From assembly GCF_000190575.1 (NCBI RefSeq), contig NC_015164.1, positions 496,001 to 560,000 of the forward strand: a stretch of DNA of 64,000 nt. The letters run 5' to 3'. Position 1 is the first letter of the stretch, and every line of letters starts with the position of its first letter. Below, piece by piece: positions 1 through 8,127 of this stretch. Position numbers and translations under genes: made by a program. The notes under the pieces were generated by a model. The model did not search any database. It saw nothing but the letters and a program-made list of their open reading frames with translations, and was not told the origin of the DNA. The stretch is from Phocaeicola salanitronis DSM 18170 (GTDB lineage: Bacteria > Bacteroidota > Bacteroidia > Bacteroidales > Bacteroidaceae).

Positions 1-1217
1 TCTTTCGTAATCCTATCCTCCAATGCATACCGGAAGCCTAAAACTAATTTTCTTTGTTCAGCACTTGTATTGTCATATGGAAATGCAAGAAATACAGCTT
101 GCGCTCCAAACCGATTGATTTTATCAAAGATAGTCGTGTCGTTTTCGTAATACTGGGAAATCAAGTGAGAAAAACAGGTAGTACCGATAGCCACATCATA
201 CCGTAACTCTTCATTTTCTTCCGGCTCCAATTGATAGGTGACAAAAACATCCTTTGGATTTTCAAACACTTCTTTGCCATGTTCTTTTAATGTTTGCGTG
301 ATATGCCTACGGAGTGCCGTAAGAGGAAACATATCGCCTTTCAATTCATCAGCACGTTCAACATCTGAAATATACCTAAAAGCAAGACCTTCGCCTAACA
401 TTATTTCCATCATAATACAAAAAGTGCCATATCCTTGTTCTTCAGGCAAAGAGCATAAACCCTTTTCATAAAACGAAACAGCAAAATCATTTTGCTTGTC
501 ATCATAATTGGCATATACATAGACTTCTTCCATATTCACTTTAATCCCATGCATTCGGAATTCGAAAGAAGTATCCATTCCTGGATTATAAGGGAAGAAA
601 TGCCATTTGTTTTCCAGCGATTCCGGCATTCGGGATATTAAATAAGGATAGAGATAAAATAGGTGCTCATTCCCTTCTATTGAAAAAGTAAATTCATAAT
701 TGCCACCTATATTGAAATGCACGTCTTTTGCTATCAAGTCAGTACCTTGCTCAATAAATCTAACAACCACATCACCATCATATTCGTTACGTTTTTCAAC
801 CATTCTCGAAAGTTCTGCTTCATTCTGCAAAAACCATGACCAAAAAGCGTCAACCCTACTCTTAAATGGTACTTCTATATTGCATTGACGAATAAAATCA
901 ATCGTGTCTTCATCTCCTGGTGTCAATTCATCGGCTTTTGTAAAATAAGACAATGCTTCCCTATTCCTGCCAAGATAATAGAGAGCATAGCCCATTCGAT
1001 AATTCCAGTTGGTATCCGACTCACCAACTTCTCGAATTGATTCAAGCAAGACTAATGCCTTTTCATACTCACCATTATAATTGTAAGCTCGTGCCAATAA
1101 TCCGATTTCTTCAAAATCCCTGTTTGCTGGAAAGATTCCTTCTAAGAAATCAATTACATTCTGGTGTTTATCGGCTTCTGTCCAACTATCAATTTGTCGT
1201 TTTAGTTCTATATTCAT
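1..1217 (-). CDS. TPR-containing cassette protein, C-terminus outside window
   Basis: The reading frame is open from an ATG at 1217 to the left edge, so at least 405 residues are present and the stop lies outside. Residues about 35-105 read as tetratricopeptide-like helices (ARAYNYNGEYEKALVLLE, then GYALYYLGRNREALSYF). The rest is an acidic globular domain with a paired 'VYVYANYDD' and 'FFPYNPGMD' segment that I do not recognise. There is no signal peptide, so it is probably cytoplasmic. It is the leftmost visible cassette; its start lies about 24 bases from the hairpin site at 1241-1284. By context it is a candidate immunity protein, which is inference. Confidence 0.75.
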   Translation of the reverse strand, partial: MNIELKRQIDSWTEADKHQNVIDFLEGIFPANRDFEEIGLLARAYNYNGEYEKALVLLESIREVGESDTNWNYRMGYALYYLGRNREALSYFTKADELTPGDEDTIDFIRQCNIEVPFKSRVDAFWSWFLQNEAELSRMVEKRNEYDGDVVVRFIEQGTDLIAKDVHFNIGGNYEFTFSIEGNEHLFYLYPYLISRMPESLENKWHFFPYNPGMDTSFEFRMHGIKVNMEEVYVYANYDDKQNDFAVSFYEKGLCSLPEEQGYGTFCIMMEIMLGEGLAFRYISDVERADELKGDMFPLTALRRHITQTLKEHGKEVFENPKDVFVTYQLEPEENEELRYDVAIGTTCFSHLISQYYENDTTIFDKINRFGAQAVFLAFPYDNTSAEQRKLVLGFRYALEDRITK

Positions 1218-1240
1218 AATTATATCCTTTATTTGATTGT

Positions 1241-1284
1241 TAATGGTTAGCAGGGAACGGCTTGTCCGTTATCCTGCGTTGTTA
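1241..1284 (-). repeat. attC-like site 1 (class D)
   Basis: Imperfect hairpin: GCAGG pairs with CCTGC, AACGG with CCGTT, with a G/AT internal bulge and loop CTTGT. It ends in TTGTTA like all other sites. The following bases TTAGCTGTA recur inverted at the left flank of site 2. Confidence 0.8.
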
Positions 1285-1296
1285 GCTGTATTTTAG

Positions 1297-2022
1297 TCAA
1301 AAGTCATGTAACACAAACAGACTTTTAACAAAATAATTTTCTACTGTCCATACGGCATAATATCCACCTGCACCGTCACTGTTCTGTGTGCTGATGAACA
1401 GTGTATTCCCTTTACCCAATGCCACGACAACATTGTTCGGGCTTGGTTCATACAGATGCGCTATATATACTGTTGGAAATTCCAATATTCCGGCAGGATG
1501 CTTGACAGTGATAGACGCATATTCTTCATGCGGAATATTATTCTCTATGCCTATCAAGTCAGAACAACCGTCAATGCTCCGAATAAAACCTGTTCCCAAA
1601 TCGTAAACAATGGTGTGTCTTTGGGGATTAAAATCTTGGAAGCCTATTTCTACGGTTAATGTGTCGTTGGCATATACAAGATATTTATCCGTACTTTGCG
1701 GCTGTTTCTTCAACTGTGGCAAATCAGCCAAATAACGAATGCGGTTTTTATGAATTTCTCCTGTATGAGTGTTTCCATTCGGGTATGTCTTGGTTATGCC
1801 CGTTTCTGTTCCATATTCTACGCTATGCCATTCTTTATGGCTCTTTTGTGCATCCCAATCAACAAACACATGATTATCCAATAATTTGCCTATTACCGTT
1901 CCACTTATGTCACGTACATTTGTATATCCGTCCGTATCCTGAATGACACCGAAGAAACGCTGTTGTGCTTGTGTAGGCAGACAAAGCAGAAATGCCAATA
2001 TATAGAAAATAATCTTTTTCAT
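1297..2022 (-). CDS. Secreted SH3-like cassette protein
   Basis: A 241-residue protein with a clear signal peptide (MKKIIFYILAFLLCLPTQAQ, cleavage after about residue 19). Next comes a short bacterial SH3-like stretch (GYTNVRDISGTVIGKLLDN), typical of extracytoplasmic wall- or protein-binding domains. The C-terminal part is beta-rich (VTVKHPAGILEFPTVYIAHL region) and of unknown family. The start is 15 bases from site 2. An exported immunity protein would act in the periplasm; that role is inferred only from its place in the array. The single-gene cassette has perfectly matching 9-nt ends. Confidence 0.8.
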   Translation of the reverse strand: MKKIIFYILAFLLCLPTQAQQRFFGVIQDTDGYTNVRDISGTVIGKLLDNHVFVDWDAQKSHKEWHSVEYGTETGITKTYPNGNTHTGEIHKNRIRYLADLPQLKKQPQSTDKYLVYANDTLTVEIGFQDFNPQRHTIVYDLGTGFIRSIDGCSDLIGIENNIPHEEYASITVKHPAGILEFPTVYIAHLYEPSPNNVVVALGKGNTLFISTQNSDGAGGYYAVWTVENYFVKSLFVLHDF

Positions 2023-2036
2023 GCTTCTATTACAGC

Positions 2037-2083
2037 TAATGGTTTGACAAGGAGCTGCGTTTAGCAGCTAACTTGGCTTGTTA
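2037..2083 (-). repeat. attC-like site 2 (class A)
   Basis: CAAG pairs with CTTG and AGCTGC with GCAGCT around a GTTTA loop, with a G/AA bulge. The right end TTATCAAC matches the inverted left flank of site 3 at 7 of 8 positions. Confidence 0.8.
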
Positions 2084-2089
2084 TCAACT

Positions 2090-2443
2090 TTAATCATTAT
2101 CATCATATCTTTCTCCTACTTGTGGATCATATAGAGGACACCCATATTCAAACAAAATATCTATAAATTTATTCATATCCTCACCATCCATTCCATAACA
2201 ATCAATCATTACAGATTGAGAAGTAGTTGTTATCTGAAAGGCTCCTTTGTTGGAATTTTCAAAACTATTTTCATCAACTTTATTCCAATCAGAAAAAGCT
2301 TTTGCTATTTTCTCACGGATTTCATCGACTGGAACATTTTCTAATCCTTCAATATTTCCTTCATCACATAATGTTTCATAAACTTTATGATTATCTAAAT
2401 AGGAATTTTCTTTATATCTCCAAAAACTCAGATTGTAACTCAT
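2090..2443 (-). CDS. Small acidic cassette protein, unknown family
   Basis: A 117-residue acidic cytoplasmic protein starting MSYNLSFWRYKEN and ending in an Asp-rich tail (GERYDDND). There is no signal peptide or membrane segment. The middle contains a strand-helix pattern (AFQITTTSQSVMIDCYG, then MNKFIDILFEYGCPLYDP). The ending '..ILFEYGCPLYDPQVGERY' is the kind seen in small immunity proteins, but I cannot assign a family. It is a single-gene cassette, and the stop lies a few bases from the hairpin. Confidence 0.75.
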   Translation of the reverse strand: MSYNLSFWRYKENSYLDNHKVYETLCDEGNIEGLENVPVDEIREKIAKAFSDWNKVDENSFENSNKGAFQITTTSQSVMIDCYGMDGEDMNKFIDILFEYGCPLYDPQVGERYDDND

Positions 2444-2466
2444 GATAATTATATTTTGTTGGTTGA

Positions 2467-2512
2467 CAATGGTTTAGCGGGGAACGCTGTCAAGCGTTAT
2501 CACGCTTCGTTA
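2467..2512 (-). repeat. attC-like site 3 (class E)
   Basis: AGCG pairs with CGCT and AACGCT with AGCGTT; loop GTCA; bulge GGG/ATCA. The right end TTATCAG is repeated inverted at the left of site 4. Confidence 0.8.
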
Positions 2513-3124
2513 TCAGTTGATTATCTAAGCCGACAGTAATTATTTTGCGGATATAACCAAATATTAATGGCTGAATATTTGGTTCCCATTTAATCAATTC
2601 GTCAGGTGTTCTACAAATAATAGAAGTCTCATCAATATCAATAGATTGCAATATCAATTTTTCAAAAGGATATTTAATTACAAAATCACCTTCTTTATCA
2701 AAAACTATTATTAATGATTTGTCTATTTTTATGTTGTTGTACCTAATCAATTCAATTCTCTTTAATGTTGATTTCTCAAATTCGACATAAAACTTATCAA
2801 TTTCATTCAGCTTATATTGAAATTTTTGATTCAAATCTATCATCATTTGATAGATAATTTGGTCAGATTTGTATTTGCTGCAAATAGTATAATCCTCTCT
2901 TTCTGAATTGAGTACTATATTAAATGTCAGCTTATCCTTTTGATTTCTCAAATCTGATATTGGAACAGGCTCTCTGGGTCTCCATAAGGATTCAAATCTA
3001 ATTCAAACTGATGAGAATCATTATTAAAATGAAATAGTTCACCTGATATTATTGACCATTGCTTAGATAAAGGCTCATATTTAATTATAGAACCTTTTGA
3101 TTTTATTTTTTTATGCATAATCAT
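2490..3124 (-). pseudogene. Cassette gene split by a probable 1-base frameshift
   Basis: An ATG at 3124 (or 3118) opens a 58-codon frame that stops at 2948, while a frame with no ATG start runs on to 2490. Adding one base to the run of three G (plus strand, 2976-2978) joins the frames into a smooth 211-residue protein through DLNPYGDPREPVPISDLRNQ. The C-terminus runs into the hairpin site and takes its stop there. The family is unknown; the protein is charged, cytoplasmic and about the usual cassette size. It could instead be two overlapping genes, but the second half has no ATG near its start. A real mutation and a sequencing error cannot be told apart here. Confidence 0.55.
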
Positions 3125-3139
3125 AAGTGTAATTGCTGA

Positions 3140-3186
3140 TAATGGTTTGGAAAGGAACTCCGTTTAGGGGTTATCTTTCCTTGTTA
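3140..3186 (-). repeat. attC-like site 4 (class F)
   Basis: GAAAG pairs with CTTTC; AACTCC with GGGGTT (one wobble); loop GTTTA; bulge G/AT. The right end TTACTGAT recurs inverted before site 5. Confidence 0.8.
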
Positions 3187-3731
3187 CTGATTTTATTACA
3201 TTTACCGTCCAAAGAAGGCTGAATTGAATCTATTTTCATTATTGAATCAATCATGTTTGTGCCTTCACTTAGACGTATGAGTTCTTTTATTCTGAAAAAG
3301 TTATTTAACTTGTCATCATATTTATAATATGAATCAACATAAACTTTATCTGAAAACCTTGATGAATATGTACGTCTTGATATTATGCCTTTTTCTTCGA
3401 TATTGTAAGCCAAAGATGAATAACCAGCATATGGATAATCAAAAACTTCTTTATCTTCCAACAGAAGTGTTTCTCCTGTATTTCCAAATGAAACAGAAAA
3501 TATTACTCTTTCTGTCTGTTCGAAACATTCTTTCATACCATCATTATCATCATACCGATATTCAGAAGTCTTTTCAATGTATATGCTGTCTAAAACATTG
3601 TCATAATCTACATATCCAACCAAAGTATCTCTGAAAATGCAGTCCTTATTTTGAGATATATCTGTTGAATCTTTCCAACTTATTAATCCTATGGAAAGAA
3701 TAGATGTTAATATCAAAAGAAACAGTTTCAT
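3171..3731 (-). CDS. Secreted cassette protein, unknown family
   Basis: A 186-residue protein with an N-terminal signal or anchor (MKLFLLILTSILSIGLISW) followed by an Asp- and Tyr-rich domain. Motifs such as GYVDYDNVLDSIYIEKTSEY resemble the FG-GAP or calcium-loop style found in exported repeat proteins, but one copy is not enough to assign. The last codons (..KISNKER) are read from the hairpin site itself. A periplasmic immunity role is inferred from context. Confidence 0.75.
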   Translation of the reverse strand: MKLFLLILTSILSIGLISWKDSTDISQNKDCIFRDTLVGYVDYDNVLDSIYIEKTSEYRYDDNDGMKECFEQTERVIFSVSFGNTGETLLLEDKEVFDYPYAGYSSLAYNIEEKGIISRRTYSSRFSDKVYVDSYYKYDDKLNNFFRIKELIRLSEGTNMIDSIMKIDSIQPSLDGKCNKISNKER

Positions 3732-3750
3732 ATAAAATTTATATTATCAG

Positions 3751-3796
3751 TAATGGGATAGCGGGGAACGCTGTCAAGCGTTATCACGCTTTGTTA
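3751..3796 (-). repeat. attC-like site 5 (class E)
   Basis: Same stem as site 3 (AACGCT/AGCGTT, loop GTCA). The right end TTAGTAAC recurs inverted at the left of site 6 (8 of 8). Confidence 0.8.
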
Positions 3797-4125
3797 GTAA
3801 CTTTTTTCTGTTGTGAGTTATTAAGACGTTGAACAAGCATTTCCTTAAACTCTGTACTATTACATTCATTTATAAGTTCTCTGTATTCAAGAGAATTTAT
3901 TTCTGAATACACAGACTCTATTAAATGTAACAATGTCCATTCTATTCCATATAAAGCAGTCGGCGGAAAGAGCTTGATTAAAATATGTGCTTCATCCCAA
4001 GTGATAGGCTTAACTATCTTGCATAATAAGTCTTCATATTCATAAATTAATTCAGCCGTTATTCGTTCGTCTGTTTCATTGGGCATAGCACCCATTAAAG
4101 CTAATTGTTCAACTTCTTTTCTCAT
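3784..4125 (-). CDS. Small helical cassette protein, unknown family
   Basis: A 113-residue soluble, mostly helical protein. The central stretch ALYGIEWTLLHLIESVYSEI resembles the helical 'LLHLIE' segment of Imm30-like immunity proteins, but this is a weak visual likeness only. The reading frame continues into the hairpin site and ends at a TGA inside it, adding the tail VTNKA. The start is 15 bases from site 6. Single-gene cassette. Confidence 0.75.
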   Translation of the reverse strand: MRKEVEQLALMGAMPNETDERITAELIYEYEDLLCKIVKPITWDEAHILIKLFPPTALYGIEWTLLHLIESVYSEINSLEYRELINECNSTEFKEMLVQRLNNSQQKKVTNKA

Positions 4126-4139
4126 AACAATGTTGTTAC

Positions 4140-4184
4140 TAATGGTTAGAAAGGAGCATCGTCAGATGCTATCTTTCGTTGTTA
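4140..4184 (-). repeat. attC-like site 6 (class F)
   Basis: GAAAG/CTTTC-type outer stem; GCATC pairs with GATGC; loop GTCA. Both flanks carry TTACTAA, and TTACTAAC recurs inverted before site 7. Confidence 0.8.
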
Positions 4185-4244
4185 CTAACTTATTTATATT
4201 TTTCAATCCGATAAATTATTGATACTTCATAACTTGCTCGATAT

Positions 4245-4637
4245 TTAGAACTGATAAAGAAAGAGCATTAAAAGAAGCCCAATAGTCGGTACAACATATC
4301 TGACACTTAATACGGTCTTGTCCGAATATTTGGTGTTATAAACATTGTCTTGATATTTTTCCAACAAAGCCTTAATCCTTTTTTTGCTATAATATAGGTA
4401 TATTACAGGCCAAGGGAGAAAACAGCCTATTACTCCTATTACAATTCTTTCTTCTCCGGAAGTATTTGGCAAAAAGAAATCTCCCGTTAAGAAAAACGAC
4501 AGTATCAGCACGGCAAACAAATAAGCCATTGTGACAATTTCAGCCAATATGCACGTTGCCCCAAAACGGGGAAATTCTTCTCTCTTTATGCAAACCATGT
4601 AATACCTGAAAAACAAGTAGTCAATAATCGTTTTCAT
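4245..4637 (-). CDS. Small membrane cassette protein
   Basis: A 130-residue protein with three likely membrane segments: about residues 26-48 (ILAEIVTMAYLFAVLILSFF), 58-78 (IVIGVIGCFLPWPVIYLYY) and the C-terminus (VVPTIGLLLMLFLY). The same frame extends upstream to 4727, but those 30 codons are the hairpin site read as protein, so the start is the ATG at 4637. Inner-membrane proteins of this size are common as immunity proteins to pore-forming or periplasmic toxins; that is inference. Confidence 0.75.
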   Translation of the reverse strand: MKTIIDYLFFRYYMVCIKREEFPRFGATCILAEIVTMAYLFAVLILSFFLTGDFFLPNTSGEERIVIGVIGCFLPWPVIYLYYSKKRIKALLEKYQDNVYNTKYSDKTVLSVRYVVPTIGLLLMLFLYQF

Positions 4638-4675
4638 CGGCGATTGTTCTAAAACATAAATCACATTGTTGTTAG

Positions 4676-4720
4676 TAATGGTTAAGCAGGGAACGGCTTG
4701 TCCGTTATCCTGCTTCGTTA
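4676..4720 (-). repeat. attC-like site 7 (class D)
   Basis: GCAGG/CCTGC and AACGG/CCGTT stems as in site 1. The right end TTAACATCA recurs inverted before site 8 (9 of 9), enclosing a two-gene cassette. Confidence 0.8.
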
Positions 4721-4754
4721 ACATCATATTTAATTTCCATTCTAGTGTACCATA

Positions 4755-5276
4755 TTAATACACCATAATCACAAGGTCCTTTTGTGCTTCAACGGCTTCA
4801 TCGAGAATGAAGTTCAAATCGTCCATTTCCTCCTCGTAGTCGTAATCGCCGATACCATTGCCCTCTTCCAGAGAATTGTATTCCGTCCTCTTGCTCTCCA
4901 ATTCAGAAACAGGTATGCTAATGATATAGGGAAAATCATCACTCAATGGAATAGGGATGAATGTGCTTTGGCTATCCAGTTGCCAAAGGTTTTCCGCACA
5001 ATAGATTTGCGTTCCGAAATGATTGCAAATCTTTTCATATACATACCCGTACATGGAAGCGATTTCGGGATAACGGACTTCTCCGTTCACAATATCAGCC
5101 AATACAGCATAAGCATCCATATCCGTGTTCAGACTATCGTTGAAATAATCGTTCAAACTGTCAAGTCCCGGCTTCAGTGCTGCCTTTAATTGGTTAAGCA
5201 GCAGATTATCACGAGCTCCATAAACAGACTTTACCTTATCGGCTTCTGTCAAATATGCACAAACAGAGTAACTCAT
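4755..5276 (-). CDS. DUF7691-like protein, second gene of a two-gene cassette
   Basis: A 173-residue soluble acidic protein. It begins MSYSVCAYLTEADKVKSVYG and carries a 'LLNQLKAAL' helix followed by 'DAYAVLADIVNGE'. The layout resembles DUF7691, a family seen next to toxin-immunity genes; I give this from memory with modest confidence. It starts 9 bases after the PoNi stop with no hairpin site between them, so the two travel as one cassette. It may be a second immunity factor. Confidence 0.7.
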   Translation of the reverse strand: MSYSVCAYLTEADKVKSVYGARDNLLLNQLKAALKPGLDSLNDYFNDSLNTDMDAYAVLADIVNGEVRYPEIASMYGYVYEKICNHFGTQIYCAENLWQLDSQSTFIPIPLSDDFPYIISIPVSELESKRTEYNSLEEGNGIGDYDYEEEMDDLNFILDEAVEAQKDLVIMVY

Positions 5277-5284
5277 ACTTATCT

Positions 5285-6007
5285 TTATTTTATGTTGTCG
5301 TTCCAGTGTACCATATCGTATGGATAATAGGGCAACCCTTTCAGGCTGCTATCATCCAGCCCCAAAACCTTGACCAATGCACCGCTCTCAAAACTCCAAT
5401 ATCCATCATGTATTATACCATATTTGTGGTCGTCATGCCAAGCACAATCGGAATGTCCTCGATACCATTCCCTTTTTAGATACTTTTCCAATCGCTTCGT
5501 CGCTTGAAGCTTGTTTGTTTTAGCCAAATCCGACACTTCCAAGATTGCCCGATAAGGCACAGCATCAAACACACAATCCGCCATTTCCTTCCGTTCCGGG
5601 AAACGGTAATTCAGCAATACATCATAAACACGGTCTTTAACTTCTTTCATGTCTATAAGTACGCGGAGTTTATCAATAACATTATTATCATACTCCAACA
5701 TGATTCCTATTGAAAGCAACCATAACATCTGAACATAATAGCCATACGGAGTCCAGCATTTTTCTAAAACATTGATTGTTAAAATATAATTGGATTTTAT
5801 AGATTCTAAATTCTCCCCCATAGAATACATAGTTACGATAGTATAAACTCTACAATCAAATAAACGTCCATACAAATCAGGGCTAATCTCATCACCATCT
5901 TTTTCTGATTGTTCTATCATACTATTAAGTTTTTCTATTCTGGTAGTATACTTAGCCAATTGCTTTATATACTGTTCTTCGGTAAAAAGTCTATCTCTTG
6001 TTTCCAT
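5285..6007 (-). CDS. PoNi-type immunity protein (DUF1910/DUF1911)
   Basis: A 240-residue cytoplasmic, mostly helical protein. The C-terminal signature YWSFESGALVKVLGLDDSSL followed by YYPYDMVHW is characteristic of DUF1911, the C-terminal domain of PoNi proteins. These bind and neutralise PoNe DNase effectors of the PD-(D/E)xK fold delivered by type VI and other secretion systems. The N-terminal half fits DUF1910. Length and motif are complete, so it should be functional. No matching PoNe toxin gene is present, which fits an acquired orphan immunity gene. It is the first gene of a two-gene cassette. Confidence 0.88.
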   Translation of the reverse strand: METRDRLFTEEQYIKQLAKYTTRIEKLNSMIEQSEKDGDEISPDLYGRLFDCRVYTIVTMYSMGENLESIKSNYILTINVLEKCWTPYGYYVQMLWLLSIGIMLEYDNNVIDKLRVLIDMKEVKDRVYDVLLNYRFPERKEMADCVFDAVPYRAILEVSDLAKTNKLQATKRLEKYLKREWYRGHSDCAWHDDHKYGIIHDGYWSFESGALVKVLGLDDSSLKGLPYYPYDMVHWNDNIK

Positions 6008-6029
6008 TATGGTACACTGTTTTTGATGT

Positions 6030-6077
6030 TAATGATTTGGTGAGGAACAGCCTTAAGCTGTTATCTCGACCTTGTTA
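6030..6077 (-). repeat. attC-like site 8 (class C)
   Basis: GGT/ACC and GAG/CTC outer stems; AACAGC pairs with GCTGTT; loop TTAA-type; bulge G/AT. The right end TTATAAAC recurs inverted before site 9. Confidence 0.8.
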
Positions 6078-6086
6078 TAAACTGAA

Positions 6087-6668
6087 TTACATAGGTGCTT
6101 CTTTTTCGTATATTGGGTAAACAATAAGCGTGTCTTTAGTTACAACTTGCCCATTTTCATTTCGTTTCAAGAGCACATTTCCTGTAAATGTCATGTTATC
6201 AATCTTAAATTCTTTTATTTCATAATCCAACTGGTTTAACTCACTATAAGAGTCAGAGCTGTCAAAAAGCCCTACATATTTCTCTAAGATTCCACTTTTT
6301 TTATATATACTTTTTTGTTCGTAATAATCACGTCCTCCATATCTATATTGACGGATTATATATTGATTGTTTTCAGCTACAGCAGTGTCAAAGTTGAATA
6401 GAAACCACCATAATGGAGGAAAAATGACGAATGGAAATATATATACTCCAAAATAAATGCGCATACAGACTTTGCTCCATGTAGGTAGTTTTTTAGGAAC
6501 ACAGAACATCAGGACGAAAGGAGTAAGGAAAAACAATAACCGAAGAATATCACCAATATTCCAGCGTAACCGGTCACAATTACCTGACAAATTCAAAGTT
6601 ATCAATCCTATTATTCCAGATAATAGATGAATACAGAGAATGATATAAAAGAATTTGGATTTCGTCAT
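6087..6668 (-). CDS. Membrane cassette protein with cytoplasmic tail
   Basis: A 193-residue protein with three predicted membrane helices in the first 100 residues (FFYIILCIHLLSGIIGLITL; ILRLLFFLTPFVLMFCV; IYFGVYIFPFVIFPPLWWF). A soluble tail follows (RYGGRDYYEQKSIYKKSG). Family unknown. As a single-gene cassette with matched ends it is a candidate membrane immunity protein, by context only. Confidence 0.75.
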   Translation of the reverse strand: MTKSKFFYIILCIHLLSGIIGLITLNLSGNCDRLRWNIGDILRLLFFLTPFVLMFCVPKKLPTWSKVCMRIYFGVYIFPFVIFPPLWWFLFNFDTAVAENNQYIIRQYRYGGRDYYEQKSIYKKSGILEKYVGLFDSSDSYSELNQLDYEIKEFKIDNMTFTGNVLLKRNENGQVVTKDTLIVYPIYEKEAPM

Positions 6669-6688
6669 ATTTCAATCAATACTGTTTA

Positions 6689-6736
6689 TAATGGTTTGGT
6701 GAGAAACAACGTTAAGTTGTTTTCTCGACCTTGTTA
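6689..6736 (-). repeat. attC-like site 9 (class C)
   Basis: Outer stems GGT/ACC and GAG/CTC, inner AACAAC/GTTGTT: relative to site 8, G-C pairs are replaced by A-T on both arms (compensatory change). The right end TTATAAAC recurs before site 10. Confidence 0.8.
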
Positions 6737-6741
6737 TAAAC

Positions 6742-7176
6742 TTATCTTATTCCTTTCAACTCCTCTTTCATTTTCTCTTTTAGGTAAAAGAACAACAAAA
6801 TATGCCAACACAAGTCAAAGGAGAATACGGCTTCTTCCTTTCTCCCTAATGCCTGATAGAACTTACATACATTCCGATATGCCATAAAAACAAATACAAG
6901 ATAGATAGGCACCAGCATACAAAGACTTAATACCAAGACACAGACAGCTATCAGTGAATTTCTACAATAAGCTTTGTATTGTATCAATGCTTCTTCGTAA
7001 TCGGAATTTTCCCAATAACCGAATGTTTTCAAATCCTCAACGCTCCAGCCTCTTTCTTTCAATAAATTAATAGCATAATCACGAATTTCATCATCATAGC
7101 CGTAACGCTTATAATTTTTTACAACATCTATTAGCTTATCATTGTCAAATCTCTTTAGAATATCAGAATCTTCCAT
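6742..7176 (-). CDS. Two-helix membrane cassette protein
   Basis: A 144-residue protein. The soluble N-terminal half contains 'RDYAINLLKERGWSVEDLKTFGYW', a pattern shared by many small Bacteroidetes membrane proteins in toxin-immunity regions. One or two membrane segments follow (SLIAVCVLVLSLCMLVPIYL; FDLCWHILLFFYL). Family not assigned. Single-gene cassette, start 21 bases from site 10. Confidence 0.75.
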   Translation of the reverse strand: MEDSDILKRFDNDKLIDVVKNYKRYGYDDEIRDYAINLLKERGWSVEDLKTFGYWENSDYEEALIQYKAYCRNSLIAVCVLVLSLCMLVPIYLVFVFMAYRNVCKFYQALGRKEEAVFSFDLCWHILLFFYLKEKMKEELKGIR

Positions 7177-7197
7177 AAAAAATTGTTTTATTGTTTA

Positions 7198-7243
7198 TAA
7201 TGGGATGCAGCTTGCTGCCGTTAGGCGGCACAGGTGCTTGTTA
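7198..7243 (-). repeat. attC-like site 10 (class B)
   Basis: TGCCG-type inner stem (GCTGCC/GGCGGC) with GCA/TGC and CT/AG outer pairs and one bulged base. The right end TTATCGTCA recurs inverted before site 11 (9 of 9). Confidence 0.8.
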
Positions 7244-7251
7244 TCGTCATT

Positions 7252-8016
7252 TTATACGGGTTTCATCATTATTTCAGGAATATTCCACATAGCTTTTGAA
7301 TTATTCCAATCATGTTTATATTCAATTATTTCGGGATAATTCTTTTGGCAGATTTCTGAAATAAATTGTTTGAGAATATCTTCACTGACAATAGGCTCAA
7401 ATCGCCAAAACAACATAAAAGCTATACCTTTATCACATAATGGATGCCTTAAAATATGAAAGACTGTATCTATATTTCCAAGAATGGGAAGATTACAAGC
7501 TATACCATATAAATCCATAGTTGATGAACAAGAATTTATCTGCTTATACAGATATTCACCAAACCAAGACTTCACGTCCTGTTCATCATAAATACTATAT
7601 GGTTCTTCTCCTTTGACGTCTTTATACATAAAATCCGGAATAACAGAAATATCCTTTTTGTCGTTTGCCGGATTGTAATGTATATCTGTTTTAAGATAAA
7701 ATCCATTAATATAGTTGATGATGATAATCTTTATAAGGTGGAAGACAGAGATGTCCTCTTTTATTTGAGTTTCATTCCACCTATAAACAGTAAAGTCTTG
7801 TGGTTGTGCCTGCCAAAAAATCATTAAAGCAGTAGCTTCGCTACATATAGATTGCTTCACAATCCATTCTATTAATGGTATATGAATATCCCAATTCACA
7901 ACACTTGCGAGATAGTGTAGTTCGTCAGGTTCTGTTAATACAGACAACTTGTTTAAGTCAATGTTTGGATTTTCAACAATGTGGTTGTCTATATATTGTT
8001 TTATTTCATCTTTCAT
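7252..8016 (-). CDS. Cassette protein with two DUF4274 domains
   Basis: A 254-residue soluble protein with two copies of a DUF4274-like unit. The first is DELHYLASVVNWDIHIPLIE, then a 'SICSEATALMIFWQAQPQDF' segment. The second is MDLYGIACNLPILGNIDTVF, then 'HPLCDKGIAFMLFWRFEPI'. The paired 'C...A..IFW..P' pattern is the family hallmark. DUF4274 is frequent among putative immunity proteins of polymorphic toxin systems. Fusion of two copies is uncommon and could widen binding. Single-gene cassette. Confidence 0.8.
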   Translation of the reverse strand: MKDEIKQYIDNHIVENPNIDLNKLSVLTEPDELHYLASVVNWDIHIPLIEWIVKQSICSEATALMIFWQAQPQDFTVYRWNETQIKEDISVFHLIKIIIINYINGFYLKTDIHYNPANDKKDISVIPDFMYKDVKGEEPYSIYDEQDVKSWFGEYLYKQINSCSSTMDLYGIACNLPILGNIDTVFHILRHPLCDKGIAFMLFWRFEPIVSEDILKQFISEICQKNYPEIIEYKHDWNNSKAMWNIPEIMMKPV

Positions 8017-8035
8017 ATTTTATGAATATTGACGA

Positions 8036-8083
8036 TAATGGTTTGACAAGGAGCTGCGTTTAGCAGCTAACTTGGCATATTAA
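8036..8083 (-). repeat. attC-like site 11 (class A)
   Basis: Stem identical to site 2, but the right end reads CATATTA instead of CTTGTTA, the only site with this change. The flank TTAATAATAA still recurs inverted before site 12 (10 of 10). Confidence 0.75.
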
Positions 8084-8127
8084 TAATAAGTTACTGCTTA
8101 TTTATGTAAACTCTACAGATAACCTTT

